From an uncultured Candidatus Saccharibacteria bacterium (GTDB lineage: Bacteria > Patescibacteria > Saccharimonadia > Saccharimonadales > UBA4665), in NCBI GenBank assembly GCA_946482285.1, contig CAMLQK010000002.1, positions 62,001 through 126,000 on the forward strand: a stretch of DNA of 64,000 bases. Direction: 5' to 3'. Below are positions 51,560-61,431 of the stretch, in pieces. Every line of letters starts with the position of its first letter. Position 1 is the stretch's first letter. Both the position numbers and the translations under genes were made by a program. The notes beneath the pieces are model-generated. The model ran no database searches. It was not told where the DNA came from and saw only the letters and a list, made by a program, of their open reading frames with translations.

Positions 51560-52762
51560 TTACTTTTCAACAAACGTCAGCGCAAAGCCAATGCGGCCGG
51601 CGCGGCCGGCGCGGCCAATGCGGTGTACGTAATCTTCGTACGCCTGTGGCGTTGTGTAGTTAATAACATGCGTGATGTCCGAAATGTCGATACCACGCGC
51701 AGCTACGTCAGTAGCTACCAAAATAGTAACGTCGTTCTTTTTGAACCGGCGCAGGGCGCGCTCGCGCTGTCCTTGAGTCTTGCCACCGTGAATAGCATCA
51801 GCTTTGAAGCCACGGTCTTGCAATTCGTTGCTGAGTGACTCCACACTACGCTGTGTTTCATCAAAGATCAAAACTTTAATAACGCTAGTGTCATTCAGAA
51901 TATCATGCAGCTTTTCAATCTTTTCACCACGGTGACCATAGCGGACGACGTCCTGCTCGACGTTTTCGCTGGTGCTACCAGTCTTAACCGAAACAGTAAC
52001 ATGGTCATCCTTAAGGAATGTGTGGATCAGCGACTCAATCTTGGCACCCATAGTAGCAGAAAAGAAGAATGACTGGCGGTCGTGGGCAAGCGAGCCGACA
52101 ATTTGGCGCATGTCATCAATGAATCCCATGTCCATCATGCGGTCAACTTCGTCCAATACAACCATATTGAAGGTTGAGAGGTCGAGCGTGCCACGTTCCA
52201 TGTGGTCTTTAATACGGCCAGGTGTACCAATAACGATACGCGGGTTAGCACGCAAATCGCGCAACTGAGGACCCATAGGAGCCCCACCGATAAGCAGCGC
52301 ACCGAACAAACCACTGCGCTTACCGATCTGACGGCACTCGTCTTCGATCTGCTGCGCAAGCTCGCGGGTTGGTGCAATAATCAGAACCTTGGTGTTTGGC
52401 TCTGTAATAAGTTTGTGTAGCACAGGAATTGCAAAGGCGGCGGTCTTACCGGTACCAGTGTCAGCAATACCAACGATATCCTTACCTTCAAGACTTACCG
52501 GAATAGACTGGTCCTGAATAGGGGATGGCATTACAAAGCCTTTCATGGAAAGGTTGTTCTTGATAAGCTCATCTACCGCAAAATCTTCAAAAGAGTGGGT
52601 AGGAATGTAAATGACTTCTTCACGAGGTTTGGCGGGCTGAATAAACCGACGCGGGTCGATATACTGCTTTTGTGGCTTTTTACGGCCACCACTGCGCCTA
52701 AACCCACCAGAACGGCGGTTATTAGACGACCTCGAAGAATAGTTTGAATTTCGATATGACAT
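51560..52762 (-). CDS. DEAD-box RNA helicase
   Basis: 400 residues. Basic Ser/Arg/Asn-rich N-terminus of about 45, Q motif FVMPSPIQDQSIPV, motif I ADTGTGKTAAF, Ia PTRELAQQ, Ib GTPGRI, II VLDEVDRM (DEVD instead of DEAD), III FSATM, IV VLIFDETQ, V ATDVAARGID, VI HRIGRAGRAG. Acts in RNA unwinding, ribosome assembly or mRNA decay (RhlE/CshA-like). The DEVD variant also occurs in other functional members. Likely cooperates with the RRM protein. Confidence 0.95.
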   Translation of the reverse strand: MSYRNSNYSSRSSNNRRSGGFRRSGGRKKPQKQYIDPRRFIQPAKPREEVIYIPTHSFEDFAVDELIKNNLSMKGFVMPSPIQDQSIPVSLEGKDIVGIADTGTGKTAAFAIPVLHKLITEPNTKVLIIAPTRELAQQIEDECRQIGKRSGLFGALLIGGAPMGPQLRDLRANPRIVIGTPGRIKDHMERGTLDLSTFNMVVLDEVDRMMDMGFIDDMRQIVGSLAHDRQSFFFSATMGAKIESLIHTFLKDDHVTVSVKTGSTSENVEQDVVRYGHRGEKIEKLHDILNDTSVIKVLIFDETQRSVESLSNELQDRGFKADAIHGGKTQGQRERALRRFKKNDVTILVATDVAARGIDISDITHVINYTTPQAYEDYVHRIGRAGRAGRIGFALTFVEK

Positions 52763-52942
52763 AAGAGAAGTAGAATCCTTTTTGATTTTTTAGTTAACTT
52801 GCCTGATTGTCGGAATGAAATCGAGCAAATTACCTAAAAGCCCCAGATTCATCAGAACAATATACATAATATAGCATGAAATAACGCTAACGTCAATATG
52901 TATGGCATTTTTTACAGCGTAATGGGAGTATGTATCAAAACC

Positions 52943-53353
52943 CTAATACCGCTGGTCAGTCCACGGTACACGCCGCGGACGGGCAAATTGGCCACCCTCC
53001 GTGACAGTATGGCGCCTATTGCGCCGTAACAAACTCTGCCACAGGCGAGCTACTTCTAGGCGGTGACGAGGCTTGGCATGTTTATCACGTTCTACTTGTG
53101 CCAATCTGTCAAGTGCAAACCGGCCAAGCTTGGTGACATCTGCCGTGCCAGCTTCGCGTTCAAGTGCGCGGCGATTCATCCACTCGTAATACCGGCGCCG
53201 TGCCGCCTGGCTACGCTCGTGGTACCATCGCTGTAAAGCGCGGCGTTTGGCAGCTGCGTCTTGCGGCCTATCGTGCTCACCAGGAGCCAATACTTTCTCT
53301 ATAGCCTGACGCCCGGCTTGCCCTTGTGCAAAAAGGTTTGGATCTCGTTCCAT
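52943..53353 (-). CDS. Basic hypothetical protein, 136 aa
   Basis: Arg/Ala-rich helical protein (RQAIEKVLAPGEHDRPQDAAAKRRALQRWYHERSQAARRRYYEWMNRRALEREAGTADVTKLGRFALDRLAQVERDKHAK). It may bind nucleic acid. ATG 53353 is chosen for AGGAGG six bases upstream. No family recognised. Confidence 0.65.
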   Translation of the reverse strand: MERDPNLFAQGQAGRQAIEKVLAPGEHDRPQDAAAKRRALQRWYHERSQAARRRYYEWMNRRALEREAGTADVTKLGRFALDRLAQVERDKHAKPRHRLEVARLWQSLLRRNRRHTVTEGGQFARPRRVPWTDQRY

Positions 53354-53437
53354 ACGTCCTCCTTTACTCCCGCACAGGGAAGTCATACCAGCATACCATG
53401 GCAAAGCTGGGCAATTCCGTAAAGAATGTTACAAATA

Positions 53438-53908
53438 CTATTCGTATTTTTTGGTCAACGAAATGACATCGCCATCTTCGGAGTGCGTCGCCACAACATT
53501 CACTTCGGTGCCATCAGCATTCTTTTTGATGCTATAACCCGTAGAATATTGCTGGTCATTGGCATCACACTCACCATCTTGGGTAACCATACCCTCGGAA
53601 GGATCATATGGTATGTCCGACAGGTATGTCGGGACCAAGGCGCCGCACAAGTCCAGCTCATCACTGGCAATAGCTTGGAAATCGGTGGTAATACCGTCTG
53701 GCAGGGCACCGTGGTCGCTACGGTAAGCATTTACAGCCTGCACTATAAGCGCCACGTCGTATTTGCGTTGGGCAGTGCGAATCTGGGCGTCAACATCATT
53801 CGTACGCAATAAAAATATAGACAATCCGCCCAATACGATCACCAGAGCGATAGCCACTAACAGTTCAGGTATAGTAAAGCCGCGCTGTGCGGATGGTGCA
53901 CCTCTCAT
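53438..53908 (-). CDS. Type IV prepilin-like protein
   Basis: 156 residues. Prepilin signature RGFTIPELLVAIALVIVLGGLSIFLL with Gly before Phe and Glu5, followed by a pseudopilin-like body (VDAQIRTAQRKYDVALIVQAVNAYRSDHGALP and a Cys-loop DLCGALV ... DGECDAND) close to GspG-type pseudopilins. It needs PilD processing. ATG 53908 gives the usual short leader; a longer start at 53938 is also open. Type IV pili aid twitching and host attachment in Saccharibacteria. Confidence 0.9.
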   Translation of the reverse strand: MRGAPSAQRGFTIPELLVAIALVIVLGGLSIFLLRTNDVDAQIRTAQRKYDVALIVQAVNAYRSDHGALPDGITTDFQAIASDELDLCGALVPTYLSDIPYDPSEGMVTQDGECDANDQQYSTGYSIKKNADGTEVNVVATHSEDGDVISLTKKYE

Positions 53909-54014
53909 TACCTTGTATAGTACGGTTTTACGCGCCATAACACAACACCCGGCAGCTTGCATAGCTTACTCTCAGACAAGTCATGTATAATAGTGCTTAT
54001 ATAGGAGATATTCG

Positions 54015-54959
54015 GTGAAATTAGTTGTCCAGGTCCCATGCCTGAATGAAGAGCAGACATTACCGCTCGTACTTAATAGCATTCCAAAAAAGATTAAAGG
54101 AATCGACCAGATTGAAGTGTTGGTTATCGACGATGGCTCAACCGATAAAACAATAGAAGTCGCCAAGCAGCATGGCGTAAAACACTTTGTAATACATCCC
54201 CGCAACAAGGGTTTGGCACGCTCGTTCCACGACGGCGTTATGAAAGCCCTGGAAATGGGTGCCGATGTCATTGTCAACACCGACGGCGACAACCAGTACC
54301 CGCAAGAAAAAATCGGCGACATGGTGCGGCCGATTCTGGATGGCGAAGCAGATATGGTTATTGCCGACCGCCAGGTGCAATCTATCCAGCACTTTTCCAA
54401 GGGCAAGAAGATTATGCAAGCCTTTGGCACGAAAATCCTTAACAGTGCTGCCGGCACCAAGGTGCCAGACGCGCCAAGCGGATTCCGGGCGTACTCCCGT
54501 GAAGCAGCGTTCCAGCTGAATGTCATAACGCGGTTTAGCTACACAATGGAAACATTGATTCAGGCGGGCAACAAAGGCGTTGCAATTGCCAGCGTGCCAA
54601 TCACCACTAATCCTAAAACACGCGAATCCCGGCTGTTTAAATCATCGTGGGAACATGTATACAAATCTGGACTAGCTATTACTCGTGCGTTCATTATGTA
54701 CCGGCCTTATGTCATTTTTAATACCTTGGCCGCGACATTGTTTATACTGGGTATTATTCCGTTTGCACGATATCTGTATTTCTTTTTGGTAGACCGCACA
54801 CCAGGCGACCATATCCAATCACTTATTTTAGGCAGCGTACTGGTCATTTCAGCGTTCATTGTGATGGCCATTGGCATCATTGCCGACCTAACCCGCATAA
54901 ACAGGGCGCTCAACGAAGAAATGCTTGAGCAAGTAAAGCGAAGCCGCTTCACTAAATAG
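54015..54959 (+). CDS. Glycosyltransferase family 2, DPM1/GtrB-like
   Basis: 314 residues. GT2 domain VVQVPCLNEEQTLPLVL, LVIDDGSTDKT, NKGLARSFHDGVMKALEMGADVIVNTDGDNQYPQEKI with the DxD, then two C-terminal TM helices (FNTLAATLFILGIIPFARYLYFFLV; LILGSVLVISAFIVMAIGI). The build matches polyprenyl-phosphate sugar transferases such as DPM1, making lipid-linked sugar donors for the membrane GT-C enzymes next to it. GTG 54015 has GGAGA upstream. Confidence 0.92.
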   Translation: MKLVVQVPCLNEEQTLPLVLNSIPKKIKGIDQIEVLVIDDGSTDKTIEVAKQHGVKHFVIHPRNKGLARSFHDGVMKALEMGADVIVNTDGDNQYPQEKIGDMVRPILDGEADMVIADRQVQSIQHFSKGKKIMQAFGTKILNSAAGTKVPDAPSGFRAYSREAAFQLNVITRFSYTMETLIQAGNKGVAIASVPITTNPKTRESRLFKSSWEHVYKSGLAITRAFIMYRPYVIFNTLAATLFILGIIPFARYLYFFLVDRTPGDHIQSLILGSVLVISAFIVMAIGIIADLTRINRALNEEMLEQVKRSRFTK

Positions 54960-54988
54960 GGAAGCGGTTCACTAACCGGCCTTATGGG

Positions 54989-56497
54989 TTACGGCTGTTT
55001 GCCATTTGTGCTTTTGGTGCCCTGGAAGATAAATGGATCAAGAAGTACCCGAGCCTTATCATTGGCAGTAACAGCTGCCGAAGATTGCGGCCAGTTCCAA
55101 CTGGAATCGCTGCGTAATATGTAGGTAAATACACCGCCGCCTTGCAGGAAGCACAGCAGCACAGCAAGCGCCACCACTGGCTTGGCTTGGGGGATGCGTT
55201 TAAGCGCAATGCTTAATGCCCGCCATCCGATTATAGCGATAAGCGGGATAATCGGGATCAGGTAGCGGCCGTTAATAGCTACCGGCTGACCAGTTTCACG
55301 GAACATGGCATAGTTTTCGGCGAACAAAATACCACAATACACCGACACTACAATGCCACAGAATAGCACAAGCGGGTGACCTGCAAGCATCCTGCGCCAT
55401 AATGCCAAGGTAAGCGCAGCAATTGTTCCAATAACAATGACGGCCGCCGCAGAGGGGATGGGAAGTGGCGGATAGTTAGCATAGTCGCGTTCCATGCTAT
55501 TCACGGCAAAGAACAAGCGCCACCATAAGCCACGAAGCCATGAAAAGCTATACGCAATCGGATTCTCATCGACATCCCCTTTGCTATGCGATAGGTTGTA
55601 GTCGCGGATCCAGGGGCCGTACGACTTGCAGTTTTCGTACGCAAGCACTTTTTCGCACGATGGGATAGGCGTGTGGTATTGTATGGTATTTATGCCAAAA
55701 CGCTGGAAAAACAATCCAAAACATAACAAAAATAGCACAGCTAGCCCGATTCGCATCTTCGTAGAAAGGATTAGCCAGTTTTCCGTAATCCGACTCCAAA
55801 ATGCGTGCCAGCTCGCAAAACTACGGAATGCGTCGTAAATAACAAACAGAATAATGCCAATAAAAATGGGCAAAAACGTGTACTTGATGATACTGGCAAG
55901 CAAACACACACAAGCCAAGGCCGTAACCGTGCGAATATCGAAACGGCCAGCATTAAACTGGCGGTGGATGTCCGTTACCAATAAACATGCCCAGGCCACC
56001 ATTACCATTTGCAGATTGTCGTAATTAATATGAGCAGCAAGCTGCGGGACGATAGGCACAAGTGTTAGAATCGCCAGACTGACGTTCGTAAAGGCGTTGG
56101 ATCGTGTAATCCGCAGAAGTACCTTTCTGAACAGCACCAGGGCATATGCAAACAAGGCAACATTAATAAAGCGCAGTACAATAATGCGGGTCGTCTCACT
56201 AGCGGTAAGTTGTTCAAGCAGCCGGTAAGGGAAGCTCATGAGATAGTGAAACAGGTACGATGGGTCACGGGCTACCGCTCCGAATGCGTCGCCGCCAGCC
56301 GGATGCGATAGCATAAATGGCGACCATTGCTCGGCATACAACTTGATGATGCCAAAGTGGAACTCTTCGTCGAAAGCCATTGGGTACAACGCCGTCAATA
56401 CGAACCAGCTAGCTTGAATAACAAAGAACCCTATGACAACTGCAAAAAAGATCCTCGAGGCAAAAACATGTGTGAGCGTTCTTAAAAATTGCGTCAT
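54989..56497 (-). CDS. GT-C-type membrane glycosyltransferase
   Basis: 502 residues with about eleven TM helices. The first extracytoplasmic loop has AFDEEFHFGIIKLYAEQWSP, an acidic pair at the place of the catalytic site of GT-C enzymes that use polyprenyl-phosphate sugars; further loop FAENYAMFRETGQPVAINGRYLIPIIPLIAIIG near the C-terminus is typical. It may use the donor made by the adjacent GT2. Convergent with it and divergent from the flippase gene. Confidence 0.82.
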   Translation of the reverse strand: MTQFLRTLTHVFASRIFFAVVIGFFVIQASWFVLTALYPMAFDEEFHFGIIKLYAEQWSPFMLSHPAGGDAFGAVARDPSYLFHYLMSFPYRLLEQLTASETTRIIVLRFINVALFAYALVLFRKVLLRITRSNAFTNVSLAILTLVPIVPQLAAHINYDNLQMVMVAWACLLVTDIHRQFNAGRFDIRTVTALACVCLLASIIKYTFLPIFIGIILFVIYDAFRSFASWHAFWSRITENWLILSTKMRIGLAVLFLLCFGLFFQRFGINTIQYHTPIPSCEKVLAYENCKSYGPWIRDYNLSHSKGDVDENPIAYSFSWLRGLWWRLFFAVNSMERDYANYPPLPIPSAAAVIVIGTIAALTLALWRRMLAGHPLVLFCGIVVSVYCGILFAENYAMFRETGQPVAINGRYLIPIIPLIAIIGWRALSIALKRIPQAKPVVALAVLLCFLQGGGVFTYILRSDSSWNWPQSSAAVTANDKARVLLDPFIFQGTKSTNGKQP

Positions 56498-56582
56498 GGC
56501 TGTTTCTGGACATTATACACACCAAACTTTAAAAAAGCTTGAGTCGATAAGTAAAACCAACTGGAGTATACTAAAGGGCAGC

Positions 56583-57479
56583 ATGAAAAAACACCTTAAA
56601 TCTATACTCGGCCTAGTAGTCGTAGTGGCGACTATCGCTGCCTTTATATGGTATATATCGAACCACCCAGAGCTTATTGACCAACTAAAAGATGTTAAGC
56701 CATGGACACTCGCCGCACTTCTGCTGCTGTATGCAATTTGGTTTGGTGCACTGGCAGTTATCCTGCAAATTTCGGTGCGTATGTTCAGCAAAACGTTATC
56801 GTTCCAGGAAAACGTGCTGGTCAGTGCCTACTCGTCGCTCATCAACTTCTTTGGCCCAGGGCAGAGCGGCCCTGGCCTGCGTGGTATTTACCTAAAAAAG
56901 AAGCATGGTATGCGCATCAAAGATTACATCTTTGCCACGCTGTTGTATTACGCCTGTTACGCCGTTATTAGCGCATTTATGATGTTTGCAGGCAGTGTTG
57001 CGTGGTGGCAGACAGCGCTGTTGGTAATAGCCGCTAGCACCGCAAGCATGGCTGCGATCCGCATATACCTACGGCGCTCCAAAATAAAAGAGCGCCCAGC
57101 ACTCTTTAAATACCTCGGGTGGATGTTCGGCGCAACCGTCCTACAGCTTGCAGCACAGGCCACTATATATGCCATAGAGGTCCGTTCAATTGACGCCCAT
57201 ATCGGATTTGGACAAATCATCAGCTACACGGGCGCTGCCAACTTCGCGTTGTTCGCCGCTCTTACACCTGGCGCCATTGGCATACGTGAGGCATTTTTGC
57301 TGTTCACACAAAACATCCATAATATTGGCGGTAGCGTTATCATTGCCGCAAACGTTATCGACCGCGCAGTGTATATAACATTCTTGGGCATCTTGTTTGT
57401 TCTGGTCTTTGGCCTGCACGCTAATAAAAAGTTCAAGCTAAGGCAGCTGACACACGAAGACGAACCTGCAAACGGGTAG
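56583..57479 (+). CDS. UPF0104/AglD-type flippase-like membrane protein
   Basis: 298 residues with eight predicted TM helices; hallmarks SLINFFGPGQSGPGLRGIYLKKKHGMR and TPGAIGIREAFLLF near the C-terminus, typical of the LPG synthase/UPF0104 family that moves or synthesises phospholipids and polyprenol sugars. ATG 56583 follows AAGGG. Next to two glycosyltransferases, suggesting a shared surface-glycan route. Confidence 0.88.
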   Translation: MKKHLKSILGLVVVVATIAAFIWYISNHPELIDQLKDVKPWTLAALLLLYAIWFGALAVILQISVRMFSKTLSFQENVLVSAYSSLINFFGPGQSGPGLRGIYLKKKHGMRIKDYIFATLLYYACYAVISAFMMFAGSVAWWQTALLVIAASTASMAAIRIYLRRSKIKERPALFKYLGWMFGATVLQLAAQATIYAIEVRSIDAHIGFGQIISYTGAANFALFAALTPGAIGIREAFLLFTQNIHNIGGSVIIAANVIDRAVYITFLGILFVLVFGLHANKKFKLRQLTHEDEPANG

Positions 57480-57498
57480 AAATGGTATACTACGAGTA

Positions 57499-58113
57499 AT
57501 GAACAAAGAAACTACAAAAAAACGTACGCCACTTGTTAAAGTGCTGCCATGGATCCTTATCGTGGCCGGTGCTATCGGGCTTATCTGTTCGTTTATTATC
57601 ATGTTTGAAAAGCTGGAACTCCTGCAAAATCCCGCATACTCGCCATCATGCGACCTTAATCCGGTTATCAGTTGTGGTTCCGTAATGGCCTCCGAACAAG
57701 CCAATGCGTTCGGTTTTCCAAACCCTATTATCGGACTTATTTCATTTCCTGTTGTCATTACCACCGGTGTCGTACTGCTCATGGGTGTCCAGCTCAAACG
57801 CTGGTACTGGGCAGGGCTACAGCTTGGCACCCTATTTGGCGTAGTATTTTGCCACTGGCTATTCTTTCAGAGTGTGTATCGTATTAACGCCCTCTGTCCG
57901 TACTGTATGGTCGTGTGGGCAGTAACTATTACGTCATTTTGGTATGTTCTGTTGTACAACATCCAACTCAATTTCGCCAAGCTGCCTGGGTGGGCAGAAA
58001 AAGTCGCCGTGTTTATAAGAGTCCACCATGCAGACATACTCTTGCTATGGTTCTTTGTTATCGCCGCGTTCATCCTGAAGCATTTCTGGTACTATTACGG
58101 AACGTTTCTATAA
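57499..58113 (+). CDS. Vitamin K epoxide reductase-like (VKOR) membrane oxidoreductase
   Basis: 204 residues, four to five TM helices. Loop cysteines in SCDLNPVISCGSVMASEQAN and CxxC in NALCPYCMVVW are the VKOR redox centre; Ser/Gly-rich FGFPNPIIGLISF also typical. It reoxidises thiol oxidases to form disulfides in secreted proteins, replacing DsbB. Many of the exported proteins here have paired cysteines. Twenty bases after the flippase gene, so likely in that operon. Confidence 0.93.
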   Translation: MNKETTKKRTPLVKVLPWILIVAGAIGLICSFIIMFEKLELLQNPAYSPSCDLNPVISCGSVMASEQANAFGFPNPIIGLISFPVVITTGVVLLMGVQLKRWYWAGLQLGTLFGVVFCHWLFFQSVYRINALCPYCMVVWAVTITSFWYVLLYNIQLNFAKLPGWAEKVAVFIRVHHADILLLWFFVIAAFILKHFWYYYGTFL

Positions 58114-58165
58114 GCCAAAGCAATTGAACCAGGCGTGGTATACTAGGATACAGTAAGCCTCCGCT

Positions 58166-59551
58166 ATGGCCAAAAAACAAAAAGATATTATCACCAAAAC
58201 CATAGAAGCCCCCGCGGTAACGCTGGCACGCACTGTTATGAGTGCCCAGGAAATGCGCAGCCGCGTAGAAAAAGGCAAGGGCGGGGCGGCAATTCGCAAG
58301 ACCCGTAGTTTTTGGCTGATGCTTGGGCCCGGCCTAACCACCGGCGCCTCCGACGATGATCCCTCGGGCATTGCCACATACTCGCAAGTAGGCGCGCAGT
58401 TTGGCTATGGTATGCTGTGGCTTTGCGCCTGGACATTCCCACTCATGGCAATGGTCCAGGAAATGTGCGCCCGGATCGGCATTGTGACCGGGAGGGGGCT
58501 GGCTGGCAATATCCGGATTCATTTTTCAAAACGCATCCTATATGCATGTACGATTTTATTGTTTGCTGCCAATACCTTTAATATTGGGGCCAACCTAGGT
58601 GCGATGGCCAAGGCTGTCCAGCTGATTAGCCCGAATCTAAACTTTTCATTCCTGGTTGTTAGCTTTGCCGTCTTCAGTTTGCTACTGCAAATATACACGC
58701 CATACGTTAAATACGCCAAATACCTCAAATGGCTAGCACTTATTCTATTGTCGTATATCCTTTCGTCTATTTTGGCCAAGCTCAACTGGCACGACGTGCT
58801 GAGCCATGCCTTTGTACCAGACATTCAATTTTCCAAAGATTACATTTTGCTGCTATGCGCTATCTTGGGCACCACTATATCCCCGTATTTGTTCTTTTGG
58901 CAAACCAGCCAAGAGGTAGAGGAGCAAATCCTGATGGGGCGCACTACCTTACGCGCCCGCAGACACACCGAACAGTCAGAAATACGCCATATGCGGGTCG
59001 ATGTCTGGACTGGCATGTTGCTATCCAACACTGTCATGTTCTTTATTATCGCGGCCTGTGGCGGCATCCTGTTTCCGAACGGCATCACCCAAATCGAAAC
59101 AGCTTCGCAGGCCGCTGAAGCGCTTCGCCCGTTTGCAGGTGACGCTACATACTTTTTGTTTGCAATTGGCATTATTGGCACCGGCCTTTTAGCAATCCCG
59201 GTGCTTGCAGGCTCAAGCTCATATGCGCTCGCTGAAAGTTTTCGCTGGAAAGAGGGCCTATACCGCAATATACAGCAAGCGTACGCATTCTATGGAGTTA
59301 TTATAATTTCCATGCTCGTAGGACTGGGTATTAACTTTGTTGGTATTGACCCCATTAAAGCGCTTATCTATTCAGCCGTAGCCAATGGCCTAGTCGCACC
59401 ATTAGTGCTCCTGCTAATCGTGCTCATTAGCAGCAACAAAAAGATCATGGGCAGGTGGGTAAACCGCAAGTTTGTAACGCTGATAGGTTGGATAACATTC
59501 TGGGTTATGCTGCTAGCGGGAGGCGCTACAATTATATCGTTCCAATTGTAG
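58166..59551 (+). CDS. NRAMP-family divalent metal transporter
   Basis: 461 residues, about eleven TM helices. Helix 1 has GLTTGASDDDPSGIATYSQVGAQFG, a DPSG form of the NRAMP DPGN motif; helix 6 has FFWQTSQEVEEQ in the position of the usual MPH. The Met that favours Mn/Fe is absent, so a different metal selectivity (for example Mg or Ca) is possible. It belongs to a divergent but widespread bacterial branch. Also RGLAGNIRIHFSK. Single gene after the VKOR gene. Confidence 0.85.
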   Translation: MAKKQKDIITKTIEAPAVTLARTVMSAQEMRSRVEKGKGGAAIRKTRSFWLMLGPGLTTGASDDDPSGIATYSQVGAQFGYGMLWLCAWTFPLMAMVQEMCARIGIVTGRGLAGNIRIHFSKRILYACTILLFAANTFNIGANLGAMAKAVQLISPNLNFSFLVVSFAVFSLLLQIYTPYVKYAKYLKWLALILLSYILSSILAKLNWHDVLSHAFVPDIQFSKDYILLLCAILGTTISPYLFFWQTSQEVEEQILMGRTTLRARRHTEQSEIRHMRVDVWTGMLLSNTVMFFIIAACGGILFPNGITQIETASQAAEALRPFAGDATYFLFAIGIIGTGLLAIPVLAGSSSYALAESFRWKEGLYRNIQQAYAFYGVIIISMLVGLGINFVGIDPIKALIYSAVANGLVAPLVLLLIVLISSNKKIMGRWVNRKFVTLIGWITFWVMLLAGGATIISFQL

Positions 59552-59552
59552 C

Positions 59553-60191
59553 CTAATCGTCTGAAACAGCAATGTCCAGGGCTAGTGCTAGCTCTGGAGC
59601 TACTGCCGTCAGCTGGGCACTATCTATCGTAATGCCTTTGGCATCTTTCCAGCCACGGATATCAAACAGCCGGGAGGAGCGGAAGTCAACCGCCTGCATA
59701 TGGGCACCATGGATACTAGTTCGTTCCAGGGTACAGTTCTTGAACACTACGTTTTTACAATGTGCATTTTGCAAGTCAGCATCCGTTAAAATACAATCGT
59801 CGAACACAACATTTGTCAGCTTGGCAAAGCGCAAATTAGCCATAGTCAGCTTACACCCCACAAATTGAGTGTCCTTAAGCGTGCAGCGGCTAGCATCAAA
59901 GCCAGTCATACGGCAATCCCTGAATACTACCCGCTGTAAGCCTGTGTCCTGCATCCGTGTAGCTGAAAGTTCGCCACCGGCCACTAGGATATCGCGAAAT
60001 GTCGCTTTGTCGAAACGGGCTTGTGCAAAAAGCGGCTTTTCCAGCTTGCATTCATCAAAACTGACAGCCGGAAGGGTGCCACTTGCAACGGGCATTGTAA
60101 GACGCGCTGCCTCAAATGAAGCCTCGGGCAATATAACCACATCTTGCTGCTCGTCGAGCACGGCTGGCAGTAGGGGAGCTGCAATTTTCAT
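59553..60191 (-). CDS. Pentapeptide-repeat protein
   Basis: 212 residues of right-handed quadrilateral beta-helix repeats with A(D/N)LXX-like units (FDKATFRDILVAGGELSATRMQ, LKDTQFVGCKLTMANLRFAKLTNVVFDDCILTDADLQNAHCKNVVFKNC). Such proteins mimic DNA or bind partner proteins; role unknown. Start ATG 60191 (MKIAAP) lies just past the end of the permease gene; the frame opens 35 codons earlier. Probably last in the MacB-like operon. Confidence 0.88.
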   Translation of the reverse strand: MKIAAPLLPAVLDEQQDVVILPEASFEAARLTMPVASGTLPAVSFDECKLEKPLFAQARFDKATFRDILVAGGELSATRMQDTGLQRVVFRDCRMTGFDASRCTLKDTQFVGCKLTMANLRFAKLTNVVFDDCILTDADLQNAHCKNVVFKNCTLERTSIHGAHMQAVDFRSSRLFDIRGWKDAKGITIDSAQLTAVAPELALALDIAVSDD

Positions 60192-60195
60192 ACGG

Positions 60196-61431
60196 TTACT
60201 CGTGGCGCAGAGCCTCGATAGGGTCTTTGGTCGCTGCCTTAACTGCTGGTGCGGTGCCAAAGATAATACCGATAGCAACCGACACAATAGTGGCAATCAG
60301 GATAGCAGCCACAGAGATAGCTGGCTTAAAACTAGTGTAGGTATTCAGCAAAAGATTCACAATAACAGATATCGTAACACCAAGCACACCGCCGACCGTG
60401 CTCAGCACAGTGCTTTCCAGAAGGAACTGCTGCATAATCTGGCGGTTCGTAGCTCCTACGGCCTTGCGGATGCCAATTTCGTGCATGCGTTCAGTTACCG
60501 AAACCAGCATGATGTTCATAATGCCGATGCCACCGACAAGCAAAGAAATTGCCGCAACAGCGGTAATAAATGTGGTAAGCAAGTTGATAATGCCGCTGCT
60601 CATGATAATACTGCGCTTTTGGTCGAGCACTGAAAAGTCTTGCTGGCCGCCATGCGCCTTTGACAGATTCTTTTGGATAGAGGCAATAGTTGGCTTAACG
60701 GCATCTGTGGAAGCAGCCTTGGCGAGCACAGCATAGAACTGGGTGGTGTTTTGCGTTATATGGTTGGCCATTTGGTATGGGATAAAGATAGCGTTGTCAA
60801 AATTAGCAGTCGGCGACAACGGTGGCGCATTAAAATCTGCGAAAACGCCACGCACGGTAAAACTTTGGCCGCGCATAGTGAATGTCTTGCCAAGCGGAAC
60901 TGTTTGGCCAAAAAGTTTATAGGCCACTTGCTGGCCGATAACAGCGCTGCTAAGTTCCGATTCATCGTCGAAAAAACTTCCATAGCGGACGTTTTGGTTC
61001 AGTGCTTCCGGCAAATCTGGAGCAGTAGCAACGATCAAGCTATCTTGGCTCTTGCGTTCAGGCCCAACAACTTCGCCCGAAATAATACCCAGCGGAGCTG
61101 CGTATTTGACGCCCTTAGCATCTTTTATTGTTGCAAAATCCTGATGCGATAAGCCGCTCAATGACGTCCGACCGAACAGCATGTCGGTACTAGTGAGCAT
61201 TTTTTTAGCGTCCGGTTCAGCAACATGGCCGGGGCGCACCATGATGAGGTCTTTGCCAAAGTGCGAAATCTGGCCAGCGACCTGCCGCTTCATACCCTCA
61301 CCGATACCGACAATAGTCACTACCGACACAATGCCGATAATCACGCCGAGCATAGTAAGCAAGCTGCGCCATTTGGCTTTGCGCAAGCTGGTGATCGCCA
61401 CCTTTAGATTCCCCCGCGAAAAGAAGGTCAT
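60196..61431 (-). CDS. MacB/FtsX-type ABC permease (second system)
   Basis: 411 residues: N-terminal TM (RKAKWRSLLTMLGVIIGIVSVVTIVGIG), extracytoplasmic MacB_PCD domain with TSTDMLFGRTSLSGLSHQDF, then three TM helices with RMHEIGIRKAVGATNRQIMQQFLLEST and a C-terminal DPIEALRHE, the classic MacB end. Overlaps the ATPase gene by four bases. Confidence 0.94.
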   Translation of the reverse strand: MTFFSRGNLKVAITSLRKAKWRSLLTMLGVIIGIVSVVTIVGIGEGMKRQVAGQISHFGKDLIMVRPGHVAEPDAKKMLTSTDMLFGRTSLSGLSHQDFATIKDAKGVKYAAPLGIISGEVVGPERKSQDSLIVATAPDLPEALNQNVRYGSFFDDESELSSAVIGQQVAYKLFGQTVPLGKTFTMRGQSFTVRGVFADFNAPPLSPTANFDNAIFIPYQMANHITQNTTQFYAVLAKAASTDAVKPTIASIQKNLSKAHGGQQDFSVLDQKRSIIMSSGIINLLTTFITAVAAISLLVGGIGIMNIMLVSVTERMHEIGIRKAVGATNRQIMQQFLLESTVLSTVGGVLGVTISVIVNLLLNTYTSFKPAISVAAILIATIVSVAIGIIFGTAPAVKAATKDPIEALRHE

